From DASWKG01 sp036396755 (GTDB lineage: Bacteria; Actinomycetota; UBA4738; CALAEC01): DNA of 39,884 bases. Shown here piece after piece: positions 32,244 through 39,884 of this stretch. Location: positions 1-39,884 of the forward strand of contig DASWKG010000119.1 of NCBI GenBank assembly GCA_036396755.1, given 5' to 3'. Every line of letters begins with the position of its first letter. Within the stretch, counting starts at the first letter, position 1. The notes beneath the pieces are model-generated. The model was given only the letters and a program-made list of their open reading frames with translations. It ran no database searches and had not been told where the DNA came from. The position numbers and the translations under genes are program-made.

Positions 32244-33299
32244 ATGCTGGAGGCCCTCGGGATCACCGAGGCCGAGGAGCGGATCTACCGGCTGGTCCTC
32301 GAGCGCCCGGGGTCGACCGTCAAGGAGCTCGCCGAGGACGGCCCGCACACCGCGGTCGAGCTGCGCAAGCACCTGACCGGCCTGCAGGACCGCGGCCTGG
32401 TCGCCCCGTCGGCCGACCGGCCGCCTCGGCTCTTCCCCGCCCCTCCCGAGGCGGCCCTCGAGATCCTCGTGCTCGAGCGGCAGGAGGAGCTCGAGGCGGT
32501 TCGCGTGCACGCCGCCGAGCTCGCCGAGCTCGTCCGCTCGAGCCTCCACCGCACGCGCCCGGGCGAGCTCGTCGAGGTGATCACCGGGCTGTCCGCGGTG
32601 GCCGAGCGGTTCGCGCAGATCCAGCGGGCCGCCAAACACGAGCTGCTCATCTTCGACAAGCCTCCCTACGCCTGGTCGGGAGGCCTGAACAACCCCGAGC
32701 TCGAGCTCCTCGCCCGAGGCGTCGAGTGCCGAACCGTCTACGACCGGAGCTCGCTCGAGATCCCCGGCCGGCCCGACGCCGTCGCGCGCTACGTCGAGCG
32801 GGGTGAGAAGGCGCGCGTCTTCGACGGCATCCCCGTCAAGCTCGCGATCGTCGACCGGCGCATCGGGCTCATCCCGCTCAACGTGGCGGAGCCCGGGCGG
32901 GAGGGAGCGATCCAGGTGCACGCGTCGGCGCTCCTCGACGCGCTCTCGATGTTCTTCGAGGTGATCTGGGAGCGGGCCGCCCCCGTCCAGGCCGCCGGCG
33001 AGGGTCTCGACGAGAGCGAGCACGCGAGGGACGCATCGCGGATCGTCGAGATGCTGGCTCTCGGCCTCAAGGACCGAACGGTCGCCCGCCAGCTCGGCAT
33101 CTCCGAGCGCACGCTCGACCGGCGCGTCAGCGAGCTCATGGACGCGCTCGGCGCGCGCACCCGGTTCCAGGCCGGCATCCTCGCCGCCCAGCGGGGCTGG
33201 CTGGCGGGCCCGAACGGCGGACGGCGAGACGGCGCCAATGGCGCCGATCCGTCACCCGGCGGGGAGGATTCGGGCAGGGCCGCGGGGAAGCCCTCCTAG
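32244..33299 (+). CDS. TrmB/LuxR-type transcriptional regulator, paralogue 2
   Basis: This 351-aa protein repeats the plan of the gene at 14942-15967: a TrmB-like winged helix (LGITEAEERIYRLVLERPGSTVKEL), a coiled region, an effector-like domain (LLIFDKPPYAWSG, KLAIVDRRIGLIPL, MFFEVIWERAAP) and a C-terminal LuxR helix-turn-helix (DRTVARQLGISERTLDRRVSELMDALGA), then a Gly-rich basic tail. It lies between secreted propellers on both sides and has the shared element both before its start and inside its last codons. ATG 32244 follows a -10 by 7 bases; ATG 32232 is an alternative. The ligand is unknown. Confidence 0.85.
   Translation: MLEALGITEAEERIYRLVLERPGSTVKELAEDGPHTAVELRKHLTGLQDRGLVAPSADRPPRLFPAPPEAALEILVLERQEELEAVRVHAAELAELVRSSLHRTRPGELVEVITGLSAVAERFAQIQRAAKHELLIFDKPPYAWSGGLNNPELELLARGVECRTVYDRSSLEIPGRPDAVARYVERGEKARVFDGIPVKLAIVDRRIGLIPLNVAEPGREGAIQVHASALLDALSMFFEVIWERAAPVQAAGEGLDESEHARDASRIVEMLALGLKDRTVARQLGISERTLDRRVSELMDALGARTRFQAGILAAQRGWLAGPNGGRRDGANGADPSPGGEDSGRAAGKPS
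33236..33267 (+). promoter_or_regulatory. Shared candidate operator, copy 2 (CAATGGC-N5-TCCGTC)
   Basis: CAATGGC (33236-33242), TCCGTC (33248-33253) and GGGGAGG (33261-33267) lie inside the 3' end of regulator 2, 68-99 bases before the secreted gene at 33335. GGCGCCA-A-TGGCGCC (33231-33245) is a perfect inverted repeat with 7-base arms. Confidence 0.6.
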
Positions 33300-33334
33300 C
33301 AACGCTCGTCCGCCATCCGGAGGAAGGAACGCCC

Positions 33335-34213
33335 ATGGTCGCCCACCGACTCGTCGTACCCCTGTCCGTCCTGCTCGGCCTCGGGGCGGCCTCGCCCGCG
33401 GGCGCCGACGCGCTGGTCACCATCTCGGCATCCCGGGACGGGACGACCGTCCAGGTGACGGGGTCGGCCGTGCTCCCCGACGGCCCCCTGGCCTCGGTCC
33501 TGCAAGACGCCGGAGGCGACGTGAACGTCGCCGGGGCGCAGGCCGCGGGCGATCTCGTCGGCGTCTCGCTCGCGACGCAGGGCGACGGCGACCTCGTCGT
33601 CCGCTGGTCGCTGGCGGCGCTCTCGGCGGAGCCCAACGGCACGCTCGGCCTCGCCCGGCTCCGCTTCCGCGCCGGGGGCGCCACCTACGAGGTCGGCGCG
33701 GCGCGCAACGACTACTCGGCCGCCTCGACCGACCCGGGTGGCTGGCTGATCCGCTGCGGGACGACGTCCTGCGGCTGGCTGCCGCTCCCGGTCGCGGAGG
33801 GGACGACGCTCCTCAGCCGGGACGTCGGCGTCACGCTCGACTCGAACGCCGACTACATCCAGGCGACCGTTCCGGTCCAGGCCCTGGCCGGCATGCTGTC
33901 CCCGGGCTCGGTCGTCGGTCCCCTCACGGGCTCGGGGACGGAAGCGTCGACGAGCGCCGGTCAGCTCGAGGCCTCCGGCGAGCTCGACACCGCCGAGATG
34001 ACGGGCACCTACGTCTACGGCCTTACGGTCCTGCTCGGGTCCGGCGCCCCCGGCGCCGACCCCGCGACGATCGACTACACGACGCCCGCGACGGTGGATC
34101 CCGACAACGTCCGCTTCTCCGGATCGCTCGAGGTGGCGCCCGGGCAGGCGGTCTTCGCGATGGCCTGCCTCGGGGCGGGCAACTGCGCCTACGGGCAGAC
34201 CGGGGAGGTGTGA
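33335..34213 (+). CDS. Secreted protein related to the C-terminal module of the PD40 proteins
   Basis: This 292-aa protein has a signal peptide (MVAHRLVVPLSVLLGLGAASPAGADA) and then only beta-rich sequence. It lacks propeller blades but matches the C-terminal domain of the two neighbouring PD40 proteins: LARLRFRAGGATYEVGAAR resembles YLLSFRVGSVSYEVGVSR, a Cys pair sits in LIRCGTTSCGW, and the end FAMACLGAGNCAYG matches VWARACLGGEC. ATG 33335 has GGAGGAAGG at 33319-33327. The next gene follows after one base, so the two are coexpressed. Function unknown. Confidence 0.8.
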   Translation: MVAHRLVVPLSVLLGLGAASPAGADALVTISASRDGTTVQVTGSAVLPDGPLASVLQDAGGDVNVAGAQAAGDLVGVSLATQGDGDLVVRWSLAALSAEPNGTLGLARLRFRAGGATYEVGAARNDYSAASTDPGGWLIRCGTTSCGWLPLPVAEGTTLLSRDVGVTLDSNADYIQATVPVQALAGMLSPGSVVGPLTGSGTEASTSAGQLEASGELDTAEMTGTYVYGLTVLLGSGAPGADPATIDYTTPATVDPDNVRFSGSLEVAPGQAVFAMACLGAGNCAYGQTGEV

Positions 34214-34214
34214 G

Positions 34215-36395
34215 GTGACCCGCACGCGCTCGGCGTCGATCGCGGCGGCGCTCGCCGTCCTGGTCATGGTGCCCGGGGACGCGTCATCGGCCCCGGCCCC
34301 GGGCCGGATCGAACGGATCTCGGTCAACCCCGACGGCTCCGAGATCGCGGCGGAGTCCACCCGCGGCCAGGTGAGCGACGACGGCCGCCACGTCGTCTTC
34401 GAGAGCGGCGGTGCGGACCTGGTCCCGGACGACACGAACACGTGCATCAGCTCTGTGACCGGCGAGGAGATCTCGTGCTACGACGTCTTCCTGCTCGACC
34501 GCCAGACACGCGCGATCGAGCGCGTCTCCGTAGGACCCGACGGCACCGAAGCCAACGGCCACTCTTACGCCGCGTTCATGACACCGGACGCGAGGTTCAT
34601 CGGGTTCGTCAGTGGGGCCTCGAACCTGGCTCCGGGCGACACCAACTCCTCGGCGGATATCTTCCTGCTCGACCGTCAGAACGGGACGCTGGAGCGGATC
34701 TCGCTATCGAGCAACGAGGTCCAGGGTGACGCCGGGGCGCTCGACGGCTCCGACATCACGCCCGATGGGCGATTCGTCACGTTCTGGAGCGACTCGATCA
34801 ACCTCGTTCCGGGCGACACGAATGCGCGGGCCGACGTGTTCGTGCGGGACCGCCTCACCGGGACGACCGAGCGCGTCTCGGTGGCGAGCGGCGGCGTGCA
34901 GAGCAACGGCAGCTCCTCGGAGCCGGCGATCAGCGATGACGGCCGCTACGTCGCCTTCAAGAGCTACGCCTCGAACCTCGGCGGGCTGGATCCCGACGCC
35001 TCGCAGTTCTCGGACATCTACGTGCACGACCGGCTCACCCATCAGACCGAGAACGTCTCGGTCTCGAGCGACGGCGAGGACGGCCTCGTGAACGCGTACC
35101 GCCCCGACATCAGCGGCGACGGTCGCTTCGTCGTCTTCGACGGCGAGGCGACGAACCTGGTCCCCTCGGACACGAACGGCTTCGGCTACGACGTGTACCT
35201 GCACGACCGGCAGACCGGCAGGACCGAGCAGGTGTCGGTCGACAGCGCCGGGATCCAGGCGAACGACTCCTCGTACAACCCTTCCATCACCCCCGACGGG
35301 CGCTACGTCTCGTTCGTCAGCGAGGCGACGAACATGGCGCCGAACGACACCGGGGCCTGTTTCCAGAGCGCCGTCGAGGGCAACAGCTCGTGTCGCGACG
35401 TGTTCATCCACGATCGGGTCACGGGGCAGACCGACCGGCTCACGGTCCCCGAAGGCGGCGCCCCGCTCGACGGCAACAACTGGAACCCGCGGATGAGCGG
35501 CGACGGCCGGTTCGTGACCTACGAGAGCGCGGCGACCACGCTGCTCGCGTCCGGCGACGGCAACCAGCTCCCCGACGTGTATCTCACCGACCGGGGCCCG
35601 TCGACCGGCGTCGGCGGCCTGCAGGTCGCGCCGTCGGACGGCAGCGTCGCGGTCTCCGGTTGGGCCCGCTTCCGGGGCGACGCCGTCGTCGCGACGGATG
35701 CGGCGGCCGACGCCGGGCCGGGCGCCCGCCAGGCCGGGACCGAGCTGATCGGCGCGCGCCTCGCCTACCGGCCCGAGGAGGGCGACCTGCTCGCCCGCCT
35801 GGAGCTGGACCGCCTGCCCCCCACCCCCCGGCCGTCGTCCGCCGCGCAGGTGCGGGTGGCGTCGGCACCGGGCATCGTCTACGGGATGGAGATCACCGTC
35901 GGCGCCGCCCGCTACGAGCTCCGCGCGACCAGGGGGCTCCGCACCCGGGAAGCGACCGCCTCGTCGTTCACCCTCCTCCGGTGCGCCCCGACGTGCGCCG
36001 AGGTGGCCACGCTCAGCGGCTCGATCGGCACGACGGGCGACCACGTGAACGTCACGGTGCCGCTGTCCTCGCTCGGGGCCGGGGCCGGGACGCGCCTCAG
36101 CGGGGTCCGCGGCTTCGTCGGCCCCGGCGAGGCGCCCACCGGCGCCGTGACCGTGCTCGACGACGTCCGCCTCCCCGACTACGTGGTGCCCGCCGCCTCC
36201 GTGCGGCTCGGGATCGCTCCGGCGGGGACGCCCCCGGAGGACGTGGTGTTCGGGTCGGTCGCCGACCTGGCCGCGGGCGCGTACACCGGCTCGCTCGGGA
36301 CCGCGGCGCTCCCGCCCGGCGCCCACCGGGTGTGGGCCCGGGCGTGCCTCGGCGAGACCTGCGGCGTGGCTTCGGCCCCGATCGAGCTGCCCTAG
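34215..36395 (+). CDS. Secreted seven-bladed PD40-like beta-propeller protein, paralogue B
   Basis: This 726-aa protein, with a short signal peptide (SIAAALAVLVMVPGDASSA), has seven blades of the same pattern as paralogue A (for example GDGRFVVFDGEATNLVPSDTNG and YDVYLHDRQTGRT). Blades 1 and 6 carry inserts bounded by two cysteines (CISSV...ISC and CFQSA...SSC) at the spot where blade 3 of paralogue A has one. The C-terminal module (ASVRLGIAPAGTPPEDVVF, VWARACLGETC) is shared. The GTG start is one base after the stop of the preceding gene, with GGGGAGG a few bases before. It lies downstream of regulator 2 and converges on the next gene, 14 bases between stop codons. Confidence 0.85.
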   Translation: MTRTRSASIAAALAVLVMVPGDASSAPAPGRIERISVNPDGSEIAAESTRGQVSDDGRHVVFESGGADLVPDDTNTCISSVTGEEISCYDVFLLDRQTRAIERVSVGPDGTEANGHSYAAFMTPDARFIGFVSGASNLAPGDTNSSADIFLLDRQNGTLERISLSSNEVQGDAGALDGSDITPDGRFVTFWSDSINLVPGDTNARADVFVRDRLTGTTERVSVASGGVQSNGSSSEPAISDDGRYVAFKSYASNLGGLDPDASQFSDIYVHDRLTHQTENVSVSSDGEDGLVNAYRPDISGDGRFVVFDGEATNLVPSDTNGFGYDVYLHDRQTGRTEQVSVDSAGIQANDSSYNPSITPDGRYVSFVSEATNMAPNDTGACFQSAVEGNSSCRDVFIHDRVTGQTDRLTVPEGGAPLDGNNWNPRMSGDGRFVTYESAATTLLASGDGNQLPDVYLTDRGPSTGVGGLQVAPSDGSVAVSGWARFRGDAVVATDAAADAGPGARQAGTELIGARLAYRPEEGDLLARLELDRLPPTPRPSSAAQVRVASAPGIVYGMEITVGAARYELRATRGLRTREATASSFTLLRCAPTCAEVATLSGSIGTTGDHVNVTVPLSSLGAGAGTRLSGVRGFVGPGEAPTGAVTVLDDVRLPDYVVPAASVRLGIAPAGTPPEDVVFGSVADLAAGAYTGSLGTAALPPGAHRVWARACLGETCGVASAPIELP

Positions 36396-36409
36396 CCCGC
36401 CGGCCCCGC

Positions 36410-37864
36410 CTACGCCGCGTGCTCGATCGGCGGGGCCGAGTACGTGTAGCGCACCTCGAACTCGAAGGCGGTGTCGAACGCCGACGCGAACTGCCCGTGC
36501 TTGGCGGCGGTCGGACCGACGTACCAGACGTCCTCACCCGGCAGGGTGAATCGGACCCAGTCGCCGCCCGCCTCCTCGCCGCACGGGAAGTCACCCACTC
36601 CCGGGAGCCCGAAGCTGAGGGTCCACGCCGCCAGGCCCGGGGCCTCGGTGTCCCAGTCGAGGTCGACGAGGAAGCTCCGCACCTCCGGCATCACCGGGAA
36701 CGGCTGGGTCGCGCCGGGGCAGGAGGCCGCCATCGGGACCCGGAACATGTACTGCGTGTGCCCCAACCACCGCATCGAGTCGAGCGTCCGGGCGCCGTGC
36801 ACGGCCACCAGATGGACCCGGTACTGGAGCGGCTCGTCCCCCCGCTTGATCAGCGGGACCTCGAGGGTCAGCGGGCCCGCGTCCACGGCGTTCGCCGCGA
36901 GCGAGACCGTCCCGACCCCGAAGTACGGGCCCGGGGCGTCCGCGATCTCCTCGCCCTCGCGGAGGACCCGAAGCCCCACGCCGTCGGTGAGCTTCCGCGG
37001 GTCGGGGTCGAGACGGCGCACGACGTCGTGCACGAAGGGGGAGCTGAACGCCTCGACCCATCCCACCAGGGCGACGGCGTCGCGCGCGAGATCGAGATCG
37101 AAGGTCCGCACCTGGTTCGTGTCGCCGGTGAACGACCAGGACGACCAGTCGGCGTCGTTGAACGTCATCGTCCGCGTGTCGGACGCGTAGGTCGTGGGCT
37201 CGGGCTGATAGGTGTCCTCGGCGCGGAGGTCGGTGACCGCCTTGGCGCCGACCGGCTGGGGAAGGTCGACCCACGACGCGCCCCGCAGCTTCAGGTCGAG
37301 GATGACCCGCGGCGACGACGTGGTGACGCGAACCCCCAGGAAGTTCACCCGCGAGAGGTCGAGCGGCCCGCCGCTCCCCATCGCGCCCTCGAAGACCCCC
37401 GGCGCCACCTGGGTCGCCGCGGGGGAAACCGACAGGCCGGTCCCCGACTGGATGACGAAGTGCACGGTGTACGCGGCCAGCGCGTCGACACCCAGCTCGA
37501 AGTGGAAGCGGAGGGGGTCCTGTGCGCTCCAGGTCGGCGCCGTCTCGAACAGTGTGCCGGGCATGAAGAAGATCCCGTAGGACCGCTCCGTGCTGGTCGC
37601 CGCGCCGCCGCCGAAGCACGGCTTCTGCCGCTGCCAGTAGCGCCACGATTCGGTGGTGCCGCAGTGCTGGACGATGCTCCCGACGGACAGCTCCGGGTCA
37701 CCGCGATCCACCGACCAGTATGTGTAGTCGGTCTCGGCCGCCATCAGGTAGATGCGCTGGCGCTTCTGCCACGGTGGAGTCTCGTGCGTGGCCAGAGCGG
37801 GCGCGGCGAGCGCGAGGGCGAGCAGGGGCGCGAGGACTCGCGCGACGATCTTGGTTGCGGGCAT
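36410..37864 (-). CDS. Secreted protein of unknown family
   Basis: This 484-aa protein has a signal peptide (IVARVLAPLLALALAAPALATHE) and no later membrane helix. It is beta-rich with several cysteines (QHCGTTESW, QKPCFGGG, AASCPGATQ, FPCGEEAGG), suggesting a disulfide-bonded extracellular domain. Motifs such as YMFRVPMAASCP and DWDTEAPGLAAWTL do not place it in a family I recognise. ATG 37864 has GGAGG 6 bases upstream. It follows the helicase gene in the same direction by 83 bases but is separated from it by a hairpin. Confidence 0.75.
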   Translation of the reverse strand: MPATKIVARVLAPLLALALAAPALATHETPPWQKRQRIYLMAAETDYTYWSVDRGDPELSVGSIVQHCGTTESWRYWQRQKPCFGGGAATSTERSYGIFFMPGTLFETAPTWSAQDPLRFHFELGVDALAAYTVHFVIQSGTGLSVSPAATQVAPGVFEGAMGSGGPLDLSRVNFLGVRVTTSSPRVILDLKLRGASWVDLPQPVGAKAVTDLRAEDTYQPEPTTYASDTRTMTFNDADWSSWSFTGDTNQVRTFDLDLARDAVALVGWVEAFSSPFVHDVVRRLDPDPRKLTDGVGLRVLREGEEIADAPGPYFGVGTVSLAANAVDAGPLTLEVPLIKRGDEPLQYRVHLVAVHGARTLDSMRWLGHTQYMFRVPMAASCPGATQPFPVMPEVRSFLVDLDWDTEAPGLAAWTLSFGLPGVGDFPCGEEAGGDWVRFTLPGEDVWYVGPTAAKHGQFASAFDTAFEFEVRYTYSAPPIEHAA

Positions 37865-37915
37865 CGTGAACCTCCGGATCGGCGTCACACGGTGGGTTCG
37901 CCGCGGGACCCCGGG

Positions 37916-37933
37916 GCGCCTTTGTGCAGGCGC
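37916..37933 (-). terminator. Hairpin after the UvrD2-like helicase gene
   Basis: GCGCCT-N6-AGGCGC is a perfect 6-base-pair stem located 15 bases after the helicase stop codon. It lacks a U-tract but could end the helicase transcript before the secreted-protein gene. Confidence 0.4.
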
Positions 37934-37947
37934 ACCAAGGTCCGGGC

Positions 37948-39884
37948 TCAGGCCTCGCGGACGACGTCGAGGACGTCCTCGCCGTAGCGCTCGAGCTTCG
38001 TCGGGCCCACGCCGCCGATCGTCCGGAGATCCGCGAGCGTGCGCGGGCGGCGCGACGCGATCTCGGCGAGCGTCGAGTCGTGGAAGACCACGTACGCGGG
38101 CACGCCGTCGCCCGCGGCGCGGTCGCGACGCCACCGCCGAAGCGCGTCGAAGAGGGGATCGCCGGTCGGCGGGGCGGCCTTCGCCGCGGGCCCGTCGCCC
38201 GAGACCGCGCGGACGGGGCGCTCGGGTTCGGGCAGCCCCAAACCCATCTCGACGAGGAACGGGCTCCGGCTCGTCCGCGCGTCGGCCGGCCAGGTGAGGA
38301 AGAGGAACCGCTTCGCCCGAGTGATGCCGACGTAAAGGAGGCGCCGCTCCTCGTCGACCGGCGCGCGGCTCCGGCCCGAGCGGAACGGGATCTCGCCGTC
38401 GAGCAGCCGCGGGAGGAACACCGCGTCGAACTCGAGCCCCTTCGCCCGGTGGTAGGTCATCAGGTTCACACCGCGTCCCGTCCGCTCGACCGAGAACCGC
38501 CGCACGAGCTCCTCGAGGAACTCCTGAAGCGACCCGTCCGGATGGGACTCGGCGAACTCGAGGGCGAGCGCTCGGAGGCGAGCGAGGTCCGACTGGCGTG
38601 TGACCTCCTCCTCGGAGTCGGGCTCCGTATCGGGGTCGAAGCCGAGCGCCGCGGTCGCGCGCTCGACCTCCTCGAAGACCTGCCCGGCACCCCGACGAAG
38701 CCGGGCGAGCGCCGCGCGCGGCCCGGGCCGACGAAGGAAGGCGCCGTCGCGAACCTGGAACGGGATCCCCGCGCCGGCGAGCGCCTCCTCGAAACGCTCC
38801 GACCGCGCGTTGACGCGGTACAGGACGGCCATCTCCTCGTGGGGCACGCCCTCGGAGGTGTGGAGTCGCCGGACCTCCTCGACGACGAACGCCGCCTCGG
38901 CCGCGTCGCCGAGCATGGGGCGAACGACCGGCGGCGGGCCGGAAGGCCTGGTCGGCGTGAGGATCTTCTCGTAACCGCCCAGCCGGTCGGTGAGCCGGTT
39001 CGCCACGTCGAGCACCTCCGGGGTCGAGCGGTAGTTCTCCTCGAGCCGGATGAGCCTCGCGCCGGGGAACCGCCGCTCGAACCCGAGCAGGTACGCGGGG
39101 CTCGCCCCCGTGAACCCGTAGATCGTCTGGTAGTCGTCGCCGACCACGCACAGCTCCTCGCGACCTCCGAGCCACCGATCGAGGAGCGCCTGCTGGAGCG
39201 GGTTCACGTCCTGGTACTCGTCGACCGTCAGCGCGTGGTAACGATCGCGGATCTCCCGGGCCGCCTCGTCGTGCTCGTCGAAGAGGCGCACGGCCAGCCC
39301 GAGCATGTCCTCGAAGTCGATCCGCCCGGTGCGCTCCTTGCGCCGCTCGTAGCCCTCGTAGACGCGAGCCATCAGCTGGGCCGGGATCGGGGGCGTGTGG
39401 CCGGTGGTCTCGACCTCGTCGAGGTACCGGCCCGGGGACACCATCCGGTTCTTCGCCCACTCGATCTCGGTCGCGAGATCGCGCCGCGGGATGAACTTGT
39501 GGGGCGGCGGGAGCCCGTTCGCGAGCGACGCGATCAGCGGCGTCTTCGCGTCGAGGATCTCCCCCACGGCGGTCCCGGCATGCTTCGGGAGGAGCCGGGA
39601 GAGCTGCGACAGGGCTGCGGAGTGGAACGTCCGGGCCTCGACCCCCTCGACGCCGAGCCGGGCGAGCCGGGCCTTCAGCTCCCCCGCCGCCTTCTCGGTG
39701 AAGGTCACGGCGAGGATCTGGCCGGGCGAGAACGCGCCGCTCTCCACCTGGTAGGCGATGCGGTGGGTGATCGTCGTGGTCTTCCCCGTCCCGGCGCCGG
39801 CGAGGATCGCCACGGGGCCCTTGGTCGCCGCCGCGGCGTCGCGCTGGGCGGGGTTCAGGGGTTCGAGGATCGCGTCGGGACGTC
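37948..39884 (-). CDS. UvrD2-like superfamily 1 DNA helicase with HRDC domain (5' end missing)
   Basis: This partial protein of about 645 residues runs off the right edge of the window; the missing part is probably short because the Q-motif-like LNPAQRDAA appears near its start. Motif I is AGAGTGKTTT, II is VDEYQDV, III is GDDYQTIYGF, IV is EENYRS, V is TYHRAKGLEFD and VI is LLYVGITRAKR. The C-terminal domain (AYVVFHDSTLAEIASRRPRTLADL, IGGVGPTKLERYGEDVL) is HRDC. This is the architecture of mycobacterial UvrD2, a repair helicase. The four-cysteine motif reported between helicase core and HRDC in that protein is not seen here. The stop is at 37948. Confidence 0.93.
   Translation of the reverse strand, partial: RPDAILEPLNPAQRDAAAATKGPVAILAGAGTGKTTTITHRIAYQVESGAFSPGQILAVTFTEKAAGELKARLARLGVEGVEARTFHSAALSQLSRLLPKHAGTAVGEILDAKTPLIASLANGLPPPHKFIPRRDLATEIEWAKNRMVSPGRYLDEVETTGHTPPIPAQLMARVYEGYERRKERTGRIDFEDMLGLAVRLFDEHDEAAREIRDRYHALTVDEYQDVNPLQQALLDRWLGGREELCVVGDDYQTIYGFTGASPAYLLGFERRFPGARLIRLEENYRSTPEVLDVANRLTDRLGGYEKILTPTRPSGPPPVVRPMLGDAAEAAFVVEEVRRLHTSEGVPHEEMAVLYRVNARSERFEEALAGAGIPFQVRDGAFLRRPGPRAALARLRRGAGQVFEEVERATAALGFDPDTEPDSEEEVTRQSDLARLRALALEFAESHPDGSLQEFLEELVRRFSVERTGRGVNLMTYHRAKGLEFDAVFLPRLLDGEIPFRSGRSRAPVDEERRLLYVGITRAKRFLFLTWPADARTSRSPFLVEMGLGLPEPERPVRAVSGDGPAAKAAPPTGDPLFDALRRWRRDRAAGDGVPAYVVFHDSTLAEIASRRPRTLADLRTIGGVGPTKLERYGEDVLDVVREA

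Noticed and set aside
29953..36395. CRISPR or tandem DNA repeats suggested by many similar 170-base segments
   Set aside because: The similarity is at protein level: about 58-residue propeller blades with varying codons, no identical repeats and no spacers.

Overview
The window is about 70% GC, and almost all of it is coding: genes abut or overlap by ATGA/GTGA/TGATG junctions and no gap exceeds about 225 bases. The gene content points to an actinomycetote, probably a chromosome: a mycothiol-dependent maleylpyruvate isomerase-family protein, an Rv0121-type (F420-linked) PPOX protein, a two-subunit KorAB oxidoreductase, an HRDC-bearing UvrD2-like helicase, a DUF6777 protein and a suf operon with a Rieske-type ferredoxin. 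No tRNA, rRNA, CRISPR array, insertion sequence or phage gene is visible. At least ten genes carry a TAnnnT hexamer 6-9 bases before their ATG/GTG, the signature of leaderless transcription common in this phylum. Genes for exported proteins instead tend to have strong Shine-Dalgarno sequences.

Layout. 1-6.6 kb: end of an unknown gene, then a minus-strand operon (37-aa membrane peptide, TIGR03767-type secreted phosphoesterase, 3-methyladenine glycosylase), a DUF72/zinc-ribbon pair, a degenerate receiver protein, a PPOX protein divergent from an AidB-like acyl-CoA dehydrogenase, and a 58-aa cysteine/histidine protein. 6.7-11.2 kb: korA-korB and a membrane-anchored zinc-ribbon/DUF6777/YfaP-like protein. 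11.2-13.7 kb: a methionine operon led by a SAM-I riboswitch. In it methionine synthase is split into a zinc-free N-half gene and a zinc-site C-half gene, followed by a cupin. 13.8-18.9 kb: a secreted esterase, then a TrmB/LuxR-type regulator divergent from a secreted PQQ/FG-GAP propeller. 19-22.2 kb: response regulator, sensor kinase and DUF4173-type membrane protein. 22.2-25.1 kb: ErpA-like A-type carrier, YbaK-like deacylase, glycerate kinase and the mycothiol-linked protein. 25.1-29.9 kb: sufD, Rieske ferredoxin, sufC, sufS, sufU and a GNAT gene, behind a leaderless promoter overlapped by an IscR type-1-like palindrome; sufB is not in the cluster. 29.95-36.4 kb: a second TrmB/LuxR-type regulator flanked by secreted seven-blade PD40 propellers and a small secreted relative of their C-terminal module. 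36.4-39.9 kb: an unrecognised secreted protein and the UvrD2-like helicase, which runs off the right end.

The most novel-looking signal is a two-locus regulator/secreted-propeller system. Two paralogous TrmB/LuxR-type regulators, 16 kb apart, each sit beside large secreted beta-propeller genes. All three relevant junctions carry the same element, CAMTGGC-N5-TCCGTC, which is a perfect inverted repeat in one copy. Next in interest are the riboswitch-controlled split methionine synthase and the IscR-like operator on a suf cluster without sufB or a local Rrf2 gene. Functions are inferred from sequence motifs only; no database search was run.
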